Positions 8,723 to 18,119 of a stretch of DNA of 64,000 nucleotides are shown here, piece after piece. The notes under the pieces are model-generated. The model had not been told where the DNA came from. It worked only from the letters and a program-made list of their open reading frames with translations, and did no database searches. The translations under genes were made by a program, and so were the position numbers. Origin of the DNA: Mesohalobacter salilacus (lineage in GTDB: Bacteria > Bacteroidota > Bacteroidia > Flavobacteriales > Flavobacteriaceae); contig RRZV01000017.1 of NCBI GenBank assembly GCA_003931895.1, positions 1-64,000 of the forward strand, written 5' to 3'. The number at the start of each line of letters is the position of its first letter. Position 1 is the first letter of the stretch.

Positions 8723-9367
8723 TCAGTTAAAAGTTTTGATGGCTTTTATTACAACACTGTCAATGCTTGTTTTTGAAGCAACATAGACGGCCTTAGTATA
8801 TAATTCAGCAGCCTTAGCCGTTGTTTTGCCTATACAAATTGCCATAGGTTTCTTATCGTGAATTGTGTAATAACTTTTTACCCCAAGCGGGCTAAAACAC
8901 AAGACAGCATCAAACCTATTAGTAAACGTTTTAAAACTACAGACAGAATCATAAAGGTGATATTCTTTTAACGACACCTGATGTTTTGAAAGGGCGAAAG
9001 GTAAATCGTCTCGTCGTTGTGCAGAACAAAAAAAATCAAAATGCTCATAGGGATATTTTTTAATGATTTGCAGCGCTAAGTCTCTGGCATAATATGCTTT
9101 AAGCTGAATATTAAGGCCAAAACTTTCAATGTATTTTGCAGTTTTGTCACCTACACAAAATACCTTATCAATTTTTATGTCTTTTGCCATTGCAAGTCTT
9201 ACAGCATTTTGACTGGTAAAAATTACATTTTTAAAAGTATGTGTCGGTAGGTCAGGATATAAAGGTTTTATCTCAACAGCATTGTATTCTACCAACCCAA
9301 TGTTAGCCGCAAACAAATGTCGTTTTTGTCTCGAATTTAAAATTTTGGTAGATAAAACAGTTGGCAT
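8723..9367 (-). CDS. hemD: uroporphyrinogen-III synthase HemD
   Basis: HemD closes and inverts ring D of hydroxymethylbilane to make uroporphyrinogen III for heme and siroheme. The 214-residue product is slightly shorter than the usual 240 but has the two-domain alternation of the family (FTSQNAVRLA near residue 50, FCVGDKTAKY near 70, SPLGVKSYY and ICIGKTTAKAA in the second half). Sequence conservation in this family is always low, so position immediately downstream of hemC (5 bp) is important support. Confidence 0.88.
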   Translation of the reverse strand: MPTVLSTKILNSRQKRHLFAANIGLVEYNAVEIKPLYPDLPTHTFKNVIFTSQNAVRLAMAKDIKIDKVFCVGDKTAKYIESFGLNIQLKAYYARDLALQIIKKYPYEHFDFFCSAQRRDDLPFALSKHQVSLKEYHLYDSVCSFKTFTNRFDAVLCFSPLGVKSYYTIHDKKPMAICIGKTTAKAAELYTKAVYVASKTSIDSVVIKAIKTFN

Positions 9368-9372
9368 AAATT

Positions 9373-10278
9373 TTATAAAATTTGTCTTAATTCATTCATC
9401 AGTTTATCACCGCCTTGATTCAATATATCTTGAGCACAAGCTTCACCAAACCCTTTGTAGTCTGAAAATTTACATTTCTTTTTAATATAAAACCGTTGTG
9501 TACCATCAAGACTCAAAAGCACCCCTTCAAAATGAACCTCATTGCCTTTAACTTGAGCCAAAGCTCCGATAGGTGCTGTGCATCCACCCTCCAAAGTTCT
9601 CAAAAATGAACGTTCAATACTCACACAAATATTTGTTTCTTGATGATTGAGAGGTTTAGCTGCTTTTAAAACCTTAGGTTGATTTTCTTTACAAACTACA
9701 AGCATTGCGCCTTGAGCAGGCGCTGGGATCATCCAGTCTATAATTTGGTTATTTTTAGGTGTCAACTGAATTCGTTCTAGTCCTGCTGCAGCAAAAATAG
9801 CCGCATTCCACTGATGTTCGTTTAATTTTTGAAGTCTTGTATTGACATTGCCTCTTAGGTTACTCACCTGGTGATTGGGGTAGCGGTGAAGCCACTGGGC
9901 TTTTCGTCTTAAGCTTCCTGTAGCGATATGACCTTTTTTCTTTAAAAAATCTAAGCCCTTGTGAATCAAAATATCATATGGATTGGCGCGTTTTAAAACA
10001 GCAGCCTCAACCACGGTTTTAGGCAATTTAGTAGGCACGTCTTTCATTGAATGAACCGCCAAATCAATTTCGCCTTTGATAAGTGCAACATCTAAACTTT
10101 TGGTAAAAATACCTGTGATACCCATTTCGTAAAGTGGCACATCCAAATTAAGATCACCACTGGACTTTACGGGATGCAAAACGCTTTCAATGCCATTATG
10201 TTTTAATTTGTCTTGAACCGTTTTAGCTTGCCATAATGCCAATTCGCTATCTCGCGTTCCTATGATAAGTGGTTTCAT
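9373..10278 (-). CDS. hemC: hydroxymethylbilane synthase HemC
   Basis: HemC polymerises four porphobilinogens into hydroxymethylbilane. The 301-residue protein shows GTRDSELALWQ at 7-17, HSMKDVPT at 76-83, GSLRRKAQ at 121-128, PAPAQGAM at 185-192 and the cofactor-binding cysteine in GGCTAPIGA (C233), to which dipyrromethane is attached. It is transcribed with hemD. The glutamyl-tRNA reductase gene hemA, often next to hemC in this group, is absent; instead 230 bp of non-coding DNA separates hemC from a divergent aminotransferase gene. Confidence 0.95.
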   Translation of the reverse strand: MKPLIIGTRDSELALWQAKTVQDKLKHNGIESVLHPVKSSGDLNLDVPLYEMGITGIFTKSLDVALIKGEIDLAVHSMKDVPTKLPKTVVEAAVLKRANPYDILIHKGLDFLKKKGHIATGSLRRKAQWLHRYPNHQVSNLRGNVNTRLQKLNEHQWNAAIFAAAGLERIQLTPKNNQIIDWMIPAPAQGAMLVVCKENQPKVLKAAKPLNHQETNICVSIERSFLRTLEGGCTAPIGALAQVKGNEVHFEGVLLSLDGTQRFYIKKKCKFSDYKGFGEACAQDILNQGGDKLMNELRQIL

Positions 10279-10508
10279 TAAATGCTTTTAGATTTATTTC
10301 AAAAATAGAAATTTTAGTGTTCAGATTCATTTATAGCTGATGATATTATTTTTCAGCCACGCTTTTTTACTCTTAAAATGCTTTAAGAATTGAGATACTT
10401 TAAGTTGTCGTGAGAGATAAAACCCTCAATAACTAAAATATTTAAAAGTGTAATAGTAAAAACTATCAGCTAATTCCTATTTTTACATTTTTAATTAAAC
10501 TCCTTTAT

Positions 10509-11660
10509 ATGTCTCAACCTTCAAAGATATGGCTATCCTCACCACATATGGGAGGCAATGAACTAGACTTTATAAATGAAGCTTTTGACAATAATTGGAT
10601 AGCCCCATTAGGGCCAAATGTAAATGGTTTTGAAAGTGACCTTAAAACTTATTTAAAAACAGATAAACAAGTTGCGGCATTAAGCAGTGGAACAGCAGCT
10701 ATACATTTAGCTTTAGTTCAGTTAGGTGTGACACATGGAGACGAAGTCATTTGTCAAAGTTTTACCTTTTGTGGGTCTATAAACCCGATTTTTTATCAGG
10801 GTGCAAAACCGATTTTGGTTGATAGCGAACCCCAAACCTGGAATATTTGCCCTAATGCTCTTGAAGAGGCTATAACAAGCAGAATTAAAAAAGGGCACAA
10901 ACCCAAAGCTATTATTGCAGTTCACTTGTATGGCATGCCCTATCAGGTTGACGAAGTACATGCCATTGCAAAACAATACGATATCCCGATAGTTGAAGAT
11001 GCCGCGGAAGCTTTAGGCTCAACTTATAAAAAACAAAACTGTGGAACTTTTGGTGAGTTTGCAGCTTTATCATTTAATGGTAATAAAATTATAACGACCA
11101 GCGGTGGCGGCGCTTTAGTTTCTAAAAATCAAGCTACTAAAGATAAAACCGTTTATTTCGCCACACAAGCCAGAGACAGTGCAGCGCATTATGAGCATAC
11201 CGAAATAGGCTACAATTACAGAATGAGTAATATTGTAGCTGGCATCGGACGAGGTCAAATGCAAGTTTTAGACAAACACGTATCATTAAGACGTAAAATG
11301 CACCAATTCTATAAAGATATTTTTAAAAAAATAGAAGTCATAAACCTTTTAGAAGAACAAAATGATGAAGTGTTTTCAAATCACTGGTTGTCTGCAATTA
11401 CAATCCATAAAAAAGCCCATTTTACCCGAGAAGATTTACGATTATTTCTTTTAGAAGATAATATTGAAAGCCGTCCACTTTGGAAACCTATGCATTTGCA
11501 GCCAGTTTTTAAAAAGTGTCCTTATTATGGTGGAACTGTAGCAGAAGATTTATTTAATCGTGGTTTGTGTTTGCCTTCTGGCTCAAATTTATCAGATGAT
11601 GAAAAATCAAGAATAGAAACAAAATTAAAATCTTTTTTAAAACAACATGGACATATTTGA
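10509..11660 (+). CDS. DegT/DnrJ/EryC1/StrS-family PLP aminotransferase
   Basis: A 383-residue PLP enzyme of the sugar aminotransferase family, similar in style to PglE/EpsN enzymes that transaminate nucleotide-linked keto sugars. Visible motifs are SSGTAAIHLAL (59-69, cofactor phosphate), VEDAAEALGS (162-171, D164 contacts the PLP ring nitrogen) and SFNGNKIITTSGGG (188-201, with K193 as the Schiff-base lysine). Such genes normally lie in polysaccharide or glycan clusters; here it stands apart from any glycosyltransferase, so its substrate is unclear. The next gene overlaps it by 14 bases. Confidence 0.88.
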   Translation: MSQPSKIWLSSPHMGGNELDFINEAFDNNWIAPLGPNVNGFESDLKTYLKTDKQVAALSSGTAAIHLALVQLGVTHGDEVICQSFTFCGSINPIFYQGAKPILVDSEPQTWNICPNALEEAITSRIKKGHKPKAIIAVHLYGMPYQVDEVHAIAKQYDIPIVEDAAEALGSTYKKQNCGTFGEFAALSFNGNKIITTSGGGALVSKNQATKDKTVYFATQARDSAAHYEHTEIGYNYRMSNIVAGIGRGQMQVLDKHVSLRRKMHQFYKDIFKKIEVINLLEEQNDEVFSNHWLSAITIHKKAHFTREDLRLFLLEDNIESRPLWKPMHLQPVFKKCPYYGGTVAEDLFNRGLCLPSGSNLSDDEKSRIETKLKSFLKQHGHI

Positions 11661-12207
11661 ATGTATCAAACATAGACGCTCAGTTTACCCACACCAATTT
11701 AATGATGAAGCTATACCTGATGAAGATATTCAAAAGCTTTTAAAATTGGCTAACTGGGCTCCAACGCATCGCAAAACTGAGCCATGGCGTTTTAAAATTT
11801 TTAGTGGTGATTTTAAAGACAAAGCGGGTCAATTTTTCAAAGAAACTTATCTCAAAACAACACACAAACCAAAGAGTTTTAAAGCCAAAAAGATTGTCCA
11901 AAAATTTGAACAATCCAGTCATGTTATCGCTATTTGTATGCAGCGAGACCCTAAAGAAAGCCTTCCAGAATGGGAAGAAATTGCTGCAGCTGCCATGGCG
12001 GTACAAAATATGTGGCTAGCCGCTTCTACTTTAAATATTGGTATGTATTGGAGTACGCCAGCCTATAAAAATGAGCTTAACAAACTTGTTCAATTAAAAG
12101 ATAGAGAGCAGTGTTTCGGATTTTTATACCTCGGAAAATTCAACCGAAAAATGCCTTTGCTCGAAAGGCAGTCAAGTATAGAGGATAAAACTGAGTGGTT
12201 TAAATAA
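11647..12207 (+). CDS. nitroreductase-family flavoprotein
   Basis: A 186-residue FMN-dependent oxidoreductase of the nitroreductase fold. It begins with the family signature RRSVYPHQF (residues 10-18), followed by NWAPTHRKTEPWRF (35-48), and has a helix rich in small residues with NMWLAA (120s) before the C-terminal FGFLYLGKF. The physiological substrate cannot be read from sequence. It overlaps the aminotransferase gene by 14 bases, implying co-expression, though I see no obvious shared pathway. Confidence 0.88.
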   Translation: MDIFECIKHRRSVYPHQFNDEAIPDEDIQKLLKLANWAPTHRKTEPWRFKIFSGDFKDKAGQFFKETYLKTTHKPKSFKAKKIVQKFEQSSHVIAICMQRDPKESLPEWEEIAAAAMAVQNMWLAASTLNIGMYWSTPAYKNELNKLVQLKDREQCFGFLYLGKFNRKMPLLERQSSIEDKTEWFK

Positions 12208-12242
12208 TTGACTTGGCTAAAGTGATAAAAGTTTAATTTATT

Positions 12243-13067
12243 TTACCCCACAATATTATAACCGCCATCCACATGTCTTATTTCACCAGTTATCCGAGAT
12301 TTGGGTCTAAGTAAGTGAGCGACTTCATAAGCTAAGTCTTGGGGTTGAGCATTACCAAGTGGGCTTTTTTGACCTGCAAATTCTACATCAGAGGTGTTAA
12401 GTGTTGCTGTGCCTGCTTTACTACCAAGGTATGGTGAAAAACGAACGCAATTGACTCGTGTACCATTCTGGCGGCCAAGTTCATCTGCCAATTCAATCGT
12501 AATACGCTCTAAAGCGGCTTTTGCAATACTAATGTTTCTATAAGGATGGAAGGTAACTTTTTGAGCGGCAATATAGCTCAATGAACAAATTGATGAACCA
12601 GGGTTTAGTAAATCGTGAGCTTTGAGTTTTGCCGTAAGGCTAACTAGAGAAAAAGCTGAAACTTGCATGGTGTCACAAAACTCGTCAAAATTGACTTCTA
12701 ATAAAGGTTTTACTTTTTTGTTTCTAATGGTTTTGTCCATGGCTATGGCATGAAGTAAACCATCAACCGTTTGATTTTTGTCCCTAAGTTTTTGACAAAA
12801 ATCATTAATGCTTTCTGGTAGTGTAACGTCAAGAATATGGGTTTCAACCTCTTTCCCTAATTCAGTTTCTACACTTTCTTTAAAATGCTGATGACTTTGG
12901 TTTAAAAATTCTTTAGCACGGTCTGATAAATTGTCGTGGAAAGCGCTGACACCAAGACCAGTGCAAATCACTTTACCGTTGTTTTTGATGATTTCTTTCG
13001 CCACATACATGGCTAAAGAGTGTTTATCGGCTATGCCGGTTATAATATAAGTTTTTCCTTCAAACAT
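12243..13067 (-). CDS. divergent FabI-like short-chain dehydrogenase (enoyl-ACP reductase family)
   Basis: A 274-residue SDR protein closest in layout to NADH-dependent enoyl-ACP reductases. It has a FabI-type nucleotide motif TGIADKHSLA (residues 10-19), a catalytic pair Y176-x6-K183, an additional SY at 164-165 and a C-terminal TGEIRHVDGGYNIVG. It departs from canonical FabI: the usual SIAF-like stretch reads LLHAIAMDKT, and the substrate-loop region reads FSPYLGSKAG instead of the usual IRTLAA-like sequence. It lies 15 bp downstream of a fabH-type gene and is presumably co-transcribed. It may serve a specialised acyl chain rather than bulk fatty acid synthesis; that is inference. Confidence 0.75.
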   Translation of the reverse strand: MFEGKTYIITGIADKHSLAMYVAKEIIKNNGKVICTGLGVSAFHDNLSDRAKEFLNQSHQHFKESVETELGKEVETHILDVTLPESINDFCQKLRDKNQTVDGLLHAIAMDKTIRNKKVKPLLEVNFDEFCDTMQVSAFSLVSLTAKLKAHDLLNPGSSICSLSYIAAQKVTFHPYRNISIAKAALERITIELADELGRQNGTRVNCVRFSPYLGSKAGTATLNTSDVEFAGQKSPLGNAQPQDLAYEVAHLLRPKSRITGEIRHVDGGYNIVG

Positions 13068-13082
13068 TGTTTTAATTTAATT

Positions 13083-14057
13083 TTACCATTTATAAAGTGC
13101 AGTTCCCCAAGTCCAGCCTGCCCCAACTGCAGCAAAGATGAGATAATCTCCTTTACTAAATTTTCCAGCTTTGTGGGTTTCATCTAAGACCAAAGGAATA
13201 GTTGCTCCAGAAGTGTTGGCGTATTTATCCATATTTGTTGTAACGCGGTCAAAGGGTAAACCCACAGATTTGGCGATGCTTTTTAGAATACCTATACTGG
13301 GTTGATGTGGTATCATATACTTGATTTGACCAATACTGATTCTGTTGCGTTGAAGAATATTTTCAATAGATTTTGGAACGACTTTGGTAGCTGTGTCATA
13401 AACTTCTCTGCCATTCATTTGAAAATAATGCTGCTTATTTTTAAGGCTATCTGATGATGCGGGTTGTTCTGCACCACCACCTGGAATGGTAAAATGCTCT
13501 TTACCACGACCATCAGAATGCATATCAAAATCTATGAAACCTTTATCTTCTTCCGTTTGACTAAGGACGAGTGCACCTGCGCCATCACCAAAAAATACTG
13601 AGTCTCGCCGTTCCCAATCTGTAATGGTAGAAAAGGTATCGGCACCAATCACTAAAACGTTATTGTAGCGCCCCGTTTTTATGAATTCATGAGCTACAGC
13701 AATGGTAAATAAAGCACCGGAGCAGACTGCAGCTACATCAAAAGCTACAGCTTGATAAGCTTTAATTTTGTCTTGAACAAAACACGCACAAGATGGTGCC
13801 TGTCTATCAGGCGTGGTCGTTGCCACTACAATCATGTCGATATCTTTTACTTGTAGGCCTGCGTTTTCAATGGCTTTTAAACCCGCTTTTGCCGCCAAGT
13901 CAGATGTTGTTTCATTTTCGACTACCCGCCTTTCTTTAATCCCGAGATTTTTATAAATCCACTCATCGTTAGAGCCGACTTTTTCAAAAAATGAGTTTGG
14001 AATAACTTTTTCTGGTGTGTATGACCCTGTTCCGCTGATGAAAACGTTTACGCTCAT
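13083..14057 (-). CDS. fabH: 3-oxoacyl-ACP synthase III (FabH-type ketosynthase)
   Basis: KAS III enzymes start acyl chains by condensing acyl-CoA with malonyl-ACP. The 324-residue protein has the complete catalytic triad: C112 in AAVCSGALF, H251 in MIPHQPSIG and N281 in YANTSGATIP. A GDGAGALVL loop lies at 157-165. It is read leftward with the FabI-like gene 15 bp downstream. A TAGCTTTG -7 element lies at 14084-14091 on the minus strand. Because most Flavobacteriaceae carry more than one fabH, whether this is the housekeeping copy cannot be decided here. Confidence 0.87.
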   Translation of the reverse strand: MSVNVFISGTGSYTPEKVIPNSFFEKVGSNDEWIYKNLGIKERRVVENETTSDLAAKAGLKAIENAGLQVKDIDMIVVATTTPDRQAPSCACFVQDKIKAYQAVAFDVAAVCSGALFTIAVAHEFIKTGRYNNVLVIGADTFSTITDWERRDSVFFGDGAGALVLSQTEEDKGFIDFDMHSDGRGKEHFTIPGGGAEQPASSDSLKNKQHYFQMNGREVYDTATKVVPKSIENILQRNRISIGQIKYMIPHQPSIGILKSIAKSVGLPFDRVTTNMDKYANTSGATIPLVLDETHKAGKFSKGDYLIFAAVGAGWTWGTALYKW

Positions 14058-14165
14058 TAGAAGTTATTTAATATTTTAACCAACAAAGCTATAAAAAAAT
14101 TACTTTGTGAACTTCAAATTGAGGTTATTTATGTTTTCTGCACTTAAAATTATCAAATTATGAAT

Positions 14166-14183
14166 AATGTAAGCGTTTACATT
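14166..14183. promoter_or_regulatory. LacI/cre-like operator upstream of symporter-trehalase operon
   Basis: AATGTAAGCGTTTACATT is an 18 bp palindrome with one mismatched pair and a central CG, the hallmark of LacI-family operators and close to the cre consensus. It lies 90 bp before the symporter start and just ahead of a TTTG at 14189-14192, so a bound repressor could cover the -33 region. No LacI-family gene is in the window. Confidence 0.65.
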
Positions 14184-14272
14184 AATTCTTTGAGGATTGT
14201 ATTAAAAATTTTTACATATATTCACATTCATATTAATAAACTTTCTAAAATTATTTCTTAAAAACTATCAAT

Positions 14273-15991
14273 ATGAATGATTTATCTATCATCGACATTA
14301 GTGTAATTGTGATCTATTTGGTTGGTATTATTATTTATGGTATCAGTAAATCTAAACGCAGCGGCTCGGAAGATTATTTTCTGGGTGGTCGAACCATGAC
14401 GTGGCCTATTGTGGGAATTGCTTTGTTTTCTGCTAATATTTCTAGTTCGACTTTGGTAGGTTTAGCTTCAGACGCTTATCAAACCAATGTTCATGTGTAT
14501 AACTACGAATGGATGGCGGTTATTGTATTGATTTTCTTCTCTATATTTTTTCTACCTTTTTATTTGCGTTCTAAGGTTTATACCATGCCAGAGTTTTTAG
14601 AACGCCGTTATGATAGACGTTCGCGGTATTATTTTTCTATGATTACGGTTATTGGTAATATTTTAGTCGATACTGCTGCTGGACTTTATGTGGGTAAAAT
14701 TGTGTTATCGCTTTTATTTCCAGAAATCAGTTCTACGGTTATTCTTGTCATTTTAGCCGTTGCCGCGGCAGCTTATACCATTCCTGGTGGTTTGAATTCA
14801 GTTATACAAACTGAAGTGATTCAGGCTATTTTATTAATTATAGGGTCTTGTTTAATCACCTATTTTGCTTTTGATCAACTCGGTGGTGGCTGGGATGCTA
14901 TGATGACTGCTGTAGATGGCTTATTACAATCTGGAGAAGTAGATTTTTCTGAACGCATAGAAGCTGGCAAATACATACCAGCAAATTCTGACGAAGTTTT
15001 CAGTTTAGTTAGACCTTCTAATGACGAATTTATGCCGTGGTGGGGTTTATTGACTGGCGTGCCTTTACTTGGATTTTACTTTTGGGCTAATAATCAATTT
15101 ATGGTACAACGTGTTTTGGGCGCAAAAGATTTGAATCATGGACGATGGGGTGCTTTGTTTGCTGGACTTTTAAAATTGCCTGTGATTTTAATTATGGTCG
15201 TGCCTGGCGTTTTGGCTTTGATTTTATTCCATAATCTCGATATTTCAGAATTGAATTATGTCTTAACCGACGGAAGTATTTGTAATGATTTGGCTAATTG
15301 TCCAAACTTAACTTATCCTGTGTTATTGTTTAAATTATTACCAACTGGTGTTTTAGGCTTGGTGGTTGCAGGCTTAATGGCCGCCATGATGTCATCAGTA
15401 TCGGCGACTTTTAATTCAGCATCTACTCTGGTCACGATGGATTTTATAAGAAATATAAAACCTGATTTTACCAGTAAGCAATTGGTAACAGCAGGGCAAA
15501 TCACTACAGTCATTTTAGTAGTTTTAGCCATTGCTTGGGTGCCATTTATCGAACGTGTGAGTGATTCGTTGTGGACTTATTTACAACTCGTAATTGCCTA
15601 CACCAGTCCACCTGCTGTGGCAACATTTATCCTTGGTTTATTTTGGAAACGGGCTAATGCCAATGGGTCTATTGTGAGTTTAATTGCCGGATTTTTCTTA
15701 GCTTTATTTGCTATTTTCTCTCAAGTTTTTGATTGGGTGCCGTTTATTAATGACTTGCATTTCTTGGCAATTGCCACATGGTTATTTATTATTTCTGTGG
15801 TTATTCACACAGTGGTTAGCTTGGCTACTTCTGCTCCACCTCAGCAACAAGTCGATGAATATACTTATAAGCGTTCAATCTATAAAACCGAGACTGAAGA
15901 ACTTAAAGGCGTTAAATGGTATCACAACTTTAGAATTTTAGCTATCATTTTATTGATAGTTACAGCTATAGTCGTGATAAGTTTTTGGTAA
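14273..15991 (+). CDS. sodium/solute symporter (SSS family), probably sugar
   Basis: A 572-residue integral membrane protein with about 14 predicted helices. Hallmarks of the SSS (SLC5) family are SEDYFLGGRTMTWP near residue 33, FSANISSSTLVGLA near 58, the AAAYTIPGGLNSVIQTE stretch near 165-180 and SSVSATFNSASTLVTMDF near 378. The GGLNSVI and YFLGGR forms resemble the SGLT-type sugar branch. The trehalase gene starts 14 bp downstream, so import of glucose or trehalose driven by sodium is the best guess. The cre/LacI-like palindrome upstream fits sugar control. Confidence 0.88.
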   Translation: MNDLSIIDISVIVIYLVGIIIYGISKSKRSGSEDYFLGGRTMTWPIVGIALFSANISSSTLVGLASDAYQTNVHVYNYEWMAVIVLIFFSIFFLPFYLRSKVYTMPEFLERRYDRRSRYYFSMITVIGNILVDTAAGLYVGKIVLSLLFPEISSTVILVILAVAAAAYTIPGGLNSVIQTEVIQAILLIIGSCLITYFAFDQLGGGWDAMMTAVDGLLQSGEVDFSERIEAGKYIPANSDEVFSLVRPSNDEFMPWWGLLTGVPLLGFYFWANNQFMVQRVLGAKDLNHGRWGALFAGLLKLPVILIMVVPGVLALILFHNLDISELNYVLTDGSICNDLANCPNLTYPVLLFKLLPTGVLGLVVAGLMAAMMSSVSATFNSASTLVTMDFIRNIKPDFTSKQLVTAGQITTVILVVLAIAWVPFIERVSDSLWTYLQLVIAYTSPPAVATFILGLFWKRANANGSIVSLIAGFFLALFAIFSQVFDWVPFINDLHFLAIATWLFIISVVIHTVVSLATSAPPQQQVDEYTYKRSIYKTETEELKGVKWYHNFRILAIILLIVTAIVVISFW

Positions 15992-16004
15992 AATATAAAA
16001 TACT

Positions 16005-17960
16005 ATGCAAATTAGATTTCAATTTTTAATTCTTATTTTGATATCAATATCTTGTCAAAACAAAGAAACACCAAGTGTTTTAAAGGTAGATGTTGAGCAA
16101 ACATTATCCGCATTAGAACAAGATGAAGATAGCGATAAGGACAAAAAAATCACCAAAGAAGACACGGCAGATAAATCTTTTGTGGTCAAAACGACTGATG
16201 ATCATGAGGTTTTAATTGAAAGCACTTATTATTTGTCAAATCTTCTGCAAGAATTAGCGATGGCTAAAAATGACAGACTAGAAGTCGTAGAAATCCCCAT
16301 GAGTCGCATCAAAGAAAAACCCGCTGAACGTTTATCGCGTTTGATTAAAACCAGGTATTGGGATAATTTAACCAGACGTGTTGATCAATCTGGTCTTGAA
16401 CGCATATTAACCGACACTAAAGCTTCAGATAGCTTAATGCGTAGACTGTATGTACCCGCTACTGATTCTATAGGAATAGCCTATTTCAAAAGTATTAAAA
16501 ATGACTTTGATCGTTTTGAAGTTGTTGTATTACCAAAAGATATTACGCCTGAATATGTCAAATCTATCAATGACCAACCTGGCATTTTAAGCCTTAAAAT
16601 TAAAGACAATCAAGGTGTGCCTTTTGTTGTTCCTGGTGGTCGTTTTAATGAAATGTATGGTTGGGATTCTTACTTTGAAGGTGTTGGACTCAACATAGAT
16701 GGACGCCAAGATTTATCAAAAGCTATGGTTGAAAACTTTGCCTATCAAATTCAGCATTACGGCAAAATTTTAAACGCCAATCGCAGCTATTACCTCACCC
16801 GAAGTCAACCGCCGTTTATGACTTCTTTTATTAGAGAAACCTACGAAAGTGCAGATGAAAAAGACAGCTTATGGTTAAAAACAATGACCCAAGCTGCGAT
16901 GCAAGAATATTTTGAAGTTTGGATGGAAGACGGTAAAAAACGAACTCCCAATGGACTAAACCGCTACTATGCTGAAGGGATTGGCATACCGCCAGAAACT
17001 GAACCAGGACATTTTGACGAGCAACTTCAGATTTATGCTGAAAAATACAATATGCCTCTAAACGACTTTGTTGAAGCCTACCAAAGTGGTAATCTGCCTA
17101 ACGAGAACAATGCTAAAAGTGATTTAGAACTCCCCAGCTTAGATGATTATTTTTTGCATGATAGAAGTTTAAGAGAAAGTGGTCATGACACCACCTGGCG
17201 ACTCGATGGTGTTTGTGCCGATTTAAACACTGTGGCTTTAAACAGTTTGCTCTATAAATACGAAACAGACTTTGCTTATATTATTAAAACTTATTTTAAT
17301 AATTCGCTATCTTATAACCATCAAACTTTTGATGCTAAGTATTGGTTAGACAAAGCTGAGACCAGAAAACAGCTTGTTAATCAATTGCTTTGGAGTGACA
17401 AGGATAAAGTGTTTTACGATTACAATTTTGAAACCCAAGAGCCTTTAGTTTACGAATCAGCAACTAATTATTACCCACTTTGGGCCAAATTAGCTTCCAA
17501 AGCACAAGCCGAAGATTTAAAAAATAGTTTGCTAAAAAACCTGAAAGCCAAAGGTGGTATTTTGGCCTCGTCTAAAGCTTCAGTTGAAAAATATGCGACT
17601 AGTGATGTCGCGAGACAATGGGATTACCCCAATGGCTGGGCGCCTCACCAAATGATGATGTGGCGAGGTTTAATGAATTATGGTTATAACGAAGAAGCTC
17701 AAGAGCTAATTTACCGTTGGCTGTGGATGATTACCAAAAATGCAGCAGATTACAACGGCACTATTCCTGAAAAATACGATGTGGTCAATTGCACCCATAA
17801 GGTTTACGCCGAATACGGTAATGTCGGGACAGAATTTGACTACATCACGCCCTCAGGTTTTGGATGGATGAATGCTTCTTATCAATATGGTTTACATGTA
17901 TTGAATAAAGATTTAAGAAAAAAACTCAATGATTTGGTTGAGCCCGAAGAGTTGTTTTGA
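16005..17960 (+). CDS. lipoprotein alpha,alpha-trehalase (GH37)
   Basis: Trehalase hydrolyses trehalose to two glucoses. The 651-residue protein has a lipobox ending at C17 (ISISCQNK), so it is anchored in the periplasm or on the outer membrane. GH37 signature 1 is intact near residues 210-224 (PGGRFNEMYGWDSY), signature 2 at 538-547 (QWDYPNGWAP), and the probable acid catalyst is D395 in ESGHDTTWR. It is about 100 residues longer than E. coli trehalases, mostly an N-terminal stretch (20-150) I do not recognise. Coupling to the symporter 14 bp upstream suggests extracytoplasmic cleavage followed by glucose import. Confidence 0.93.
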   Translation: MQIRFQFLILILISISCQNKETPSVLKVDVEQTLSALEQDEDSDKDKKITKEDTADKSFVVKTTDDHEVLIESTYYLSNLLQELAMAKNDRLEVVEIPMSRIKEKPAERLSRLIKTRYWDNLTRRVDQSGLERILTDTKASDSLMRRLYVPATDSIGIAYFKSIKNDFDRFEVVVLPKDITPEYVKSINDQPGILSLKIKDNQGVPFVVPGGRFNEMYGWDSYFEGVGLNIDGRQDLSKAMVENFAYQIQHYGKILNANRSYYLTRSQPPFMTSFIRETYESADEKDSLWLKTMTQAAMQEYFEVWMEDGKKRTPNGLNRYYAEGIGIPPETEPGHFDEQLQIYAEKYNMPLNDFVEAYQSGNLPNENNAKSDLELPSLDDYFLHDRSLRESGHDTTWRLDGVCADLNTVALNSLLYKYETDFAYIIKTYFNNSLSYNHQTFDAKYWLDKAETRKQLVNQLLWSDKDKVFYDYNFETQEPLVYESATNYYPLWAKLASKAQAEDLKNSLLKNLKAKGGILASSKASVEKYATSDVARQWDYPNGWAPHQMMMWRGLMNYGYNEEAQELIYRWLWMITKNAADYNGTIPEKYDVVNCTHKVYAEYGNVGTEFDYITPSGFGWMNASYQYGLHVLNKDLRKKLNDLVEPEELF

Positions 17961-18088
17961 TTATTAAAACAAAATCGTATTTTAAAAAAAGGTTTATACT
18001 GCATTTTTAGAAAATCAATGGTCTCAATCGACCTTGCTCATAACGATATAAAAATCATTTTTTAGACTAAATAAATTGAACTCAGGTT

Positions 18089-18119
18089 AAAGTTGTAAGT
18101 TGATTTTTTCTACAACTTT
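18089..18119. terminator. bidirectional terminator between trehalase and WG-repeat genes
   Basis: AAAGTTGTA / TACAACTTT, a perfect 9 bp stem with a 13-base loop containing a T-run, lies between two convergent genes. The rest of the 158 bp gap shows nothing else. Confidence 0.65.

Noticed and set aside
9373-10508. Missing hemA next to hemC as a sign of gene loss
   Set aside because: hemA can lie elsewhere in the genome; the 230 bp gap shows no remnant, so loss cannot be claimed.
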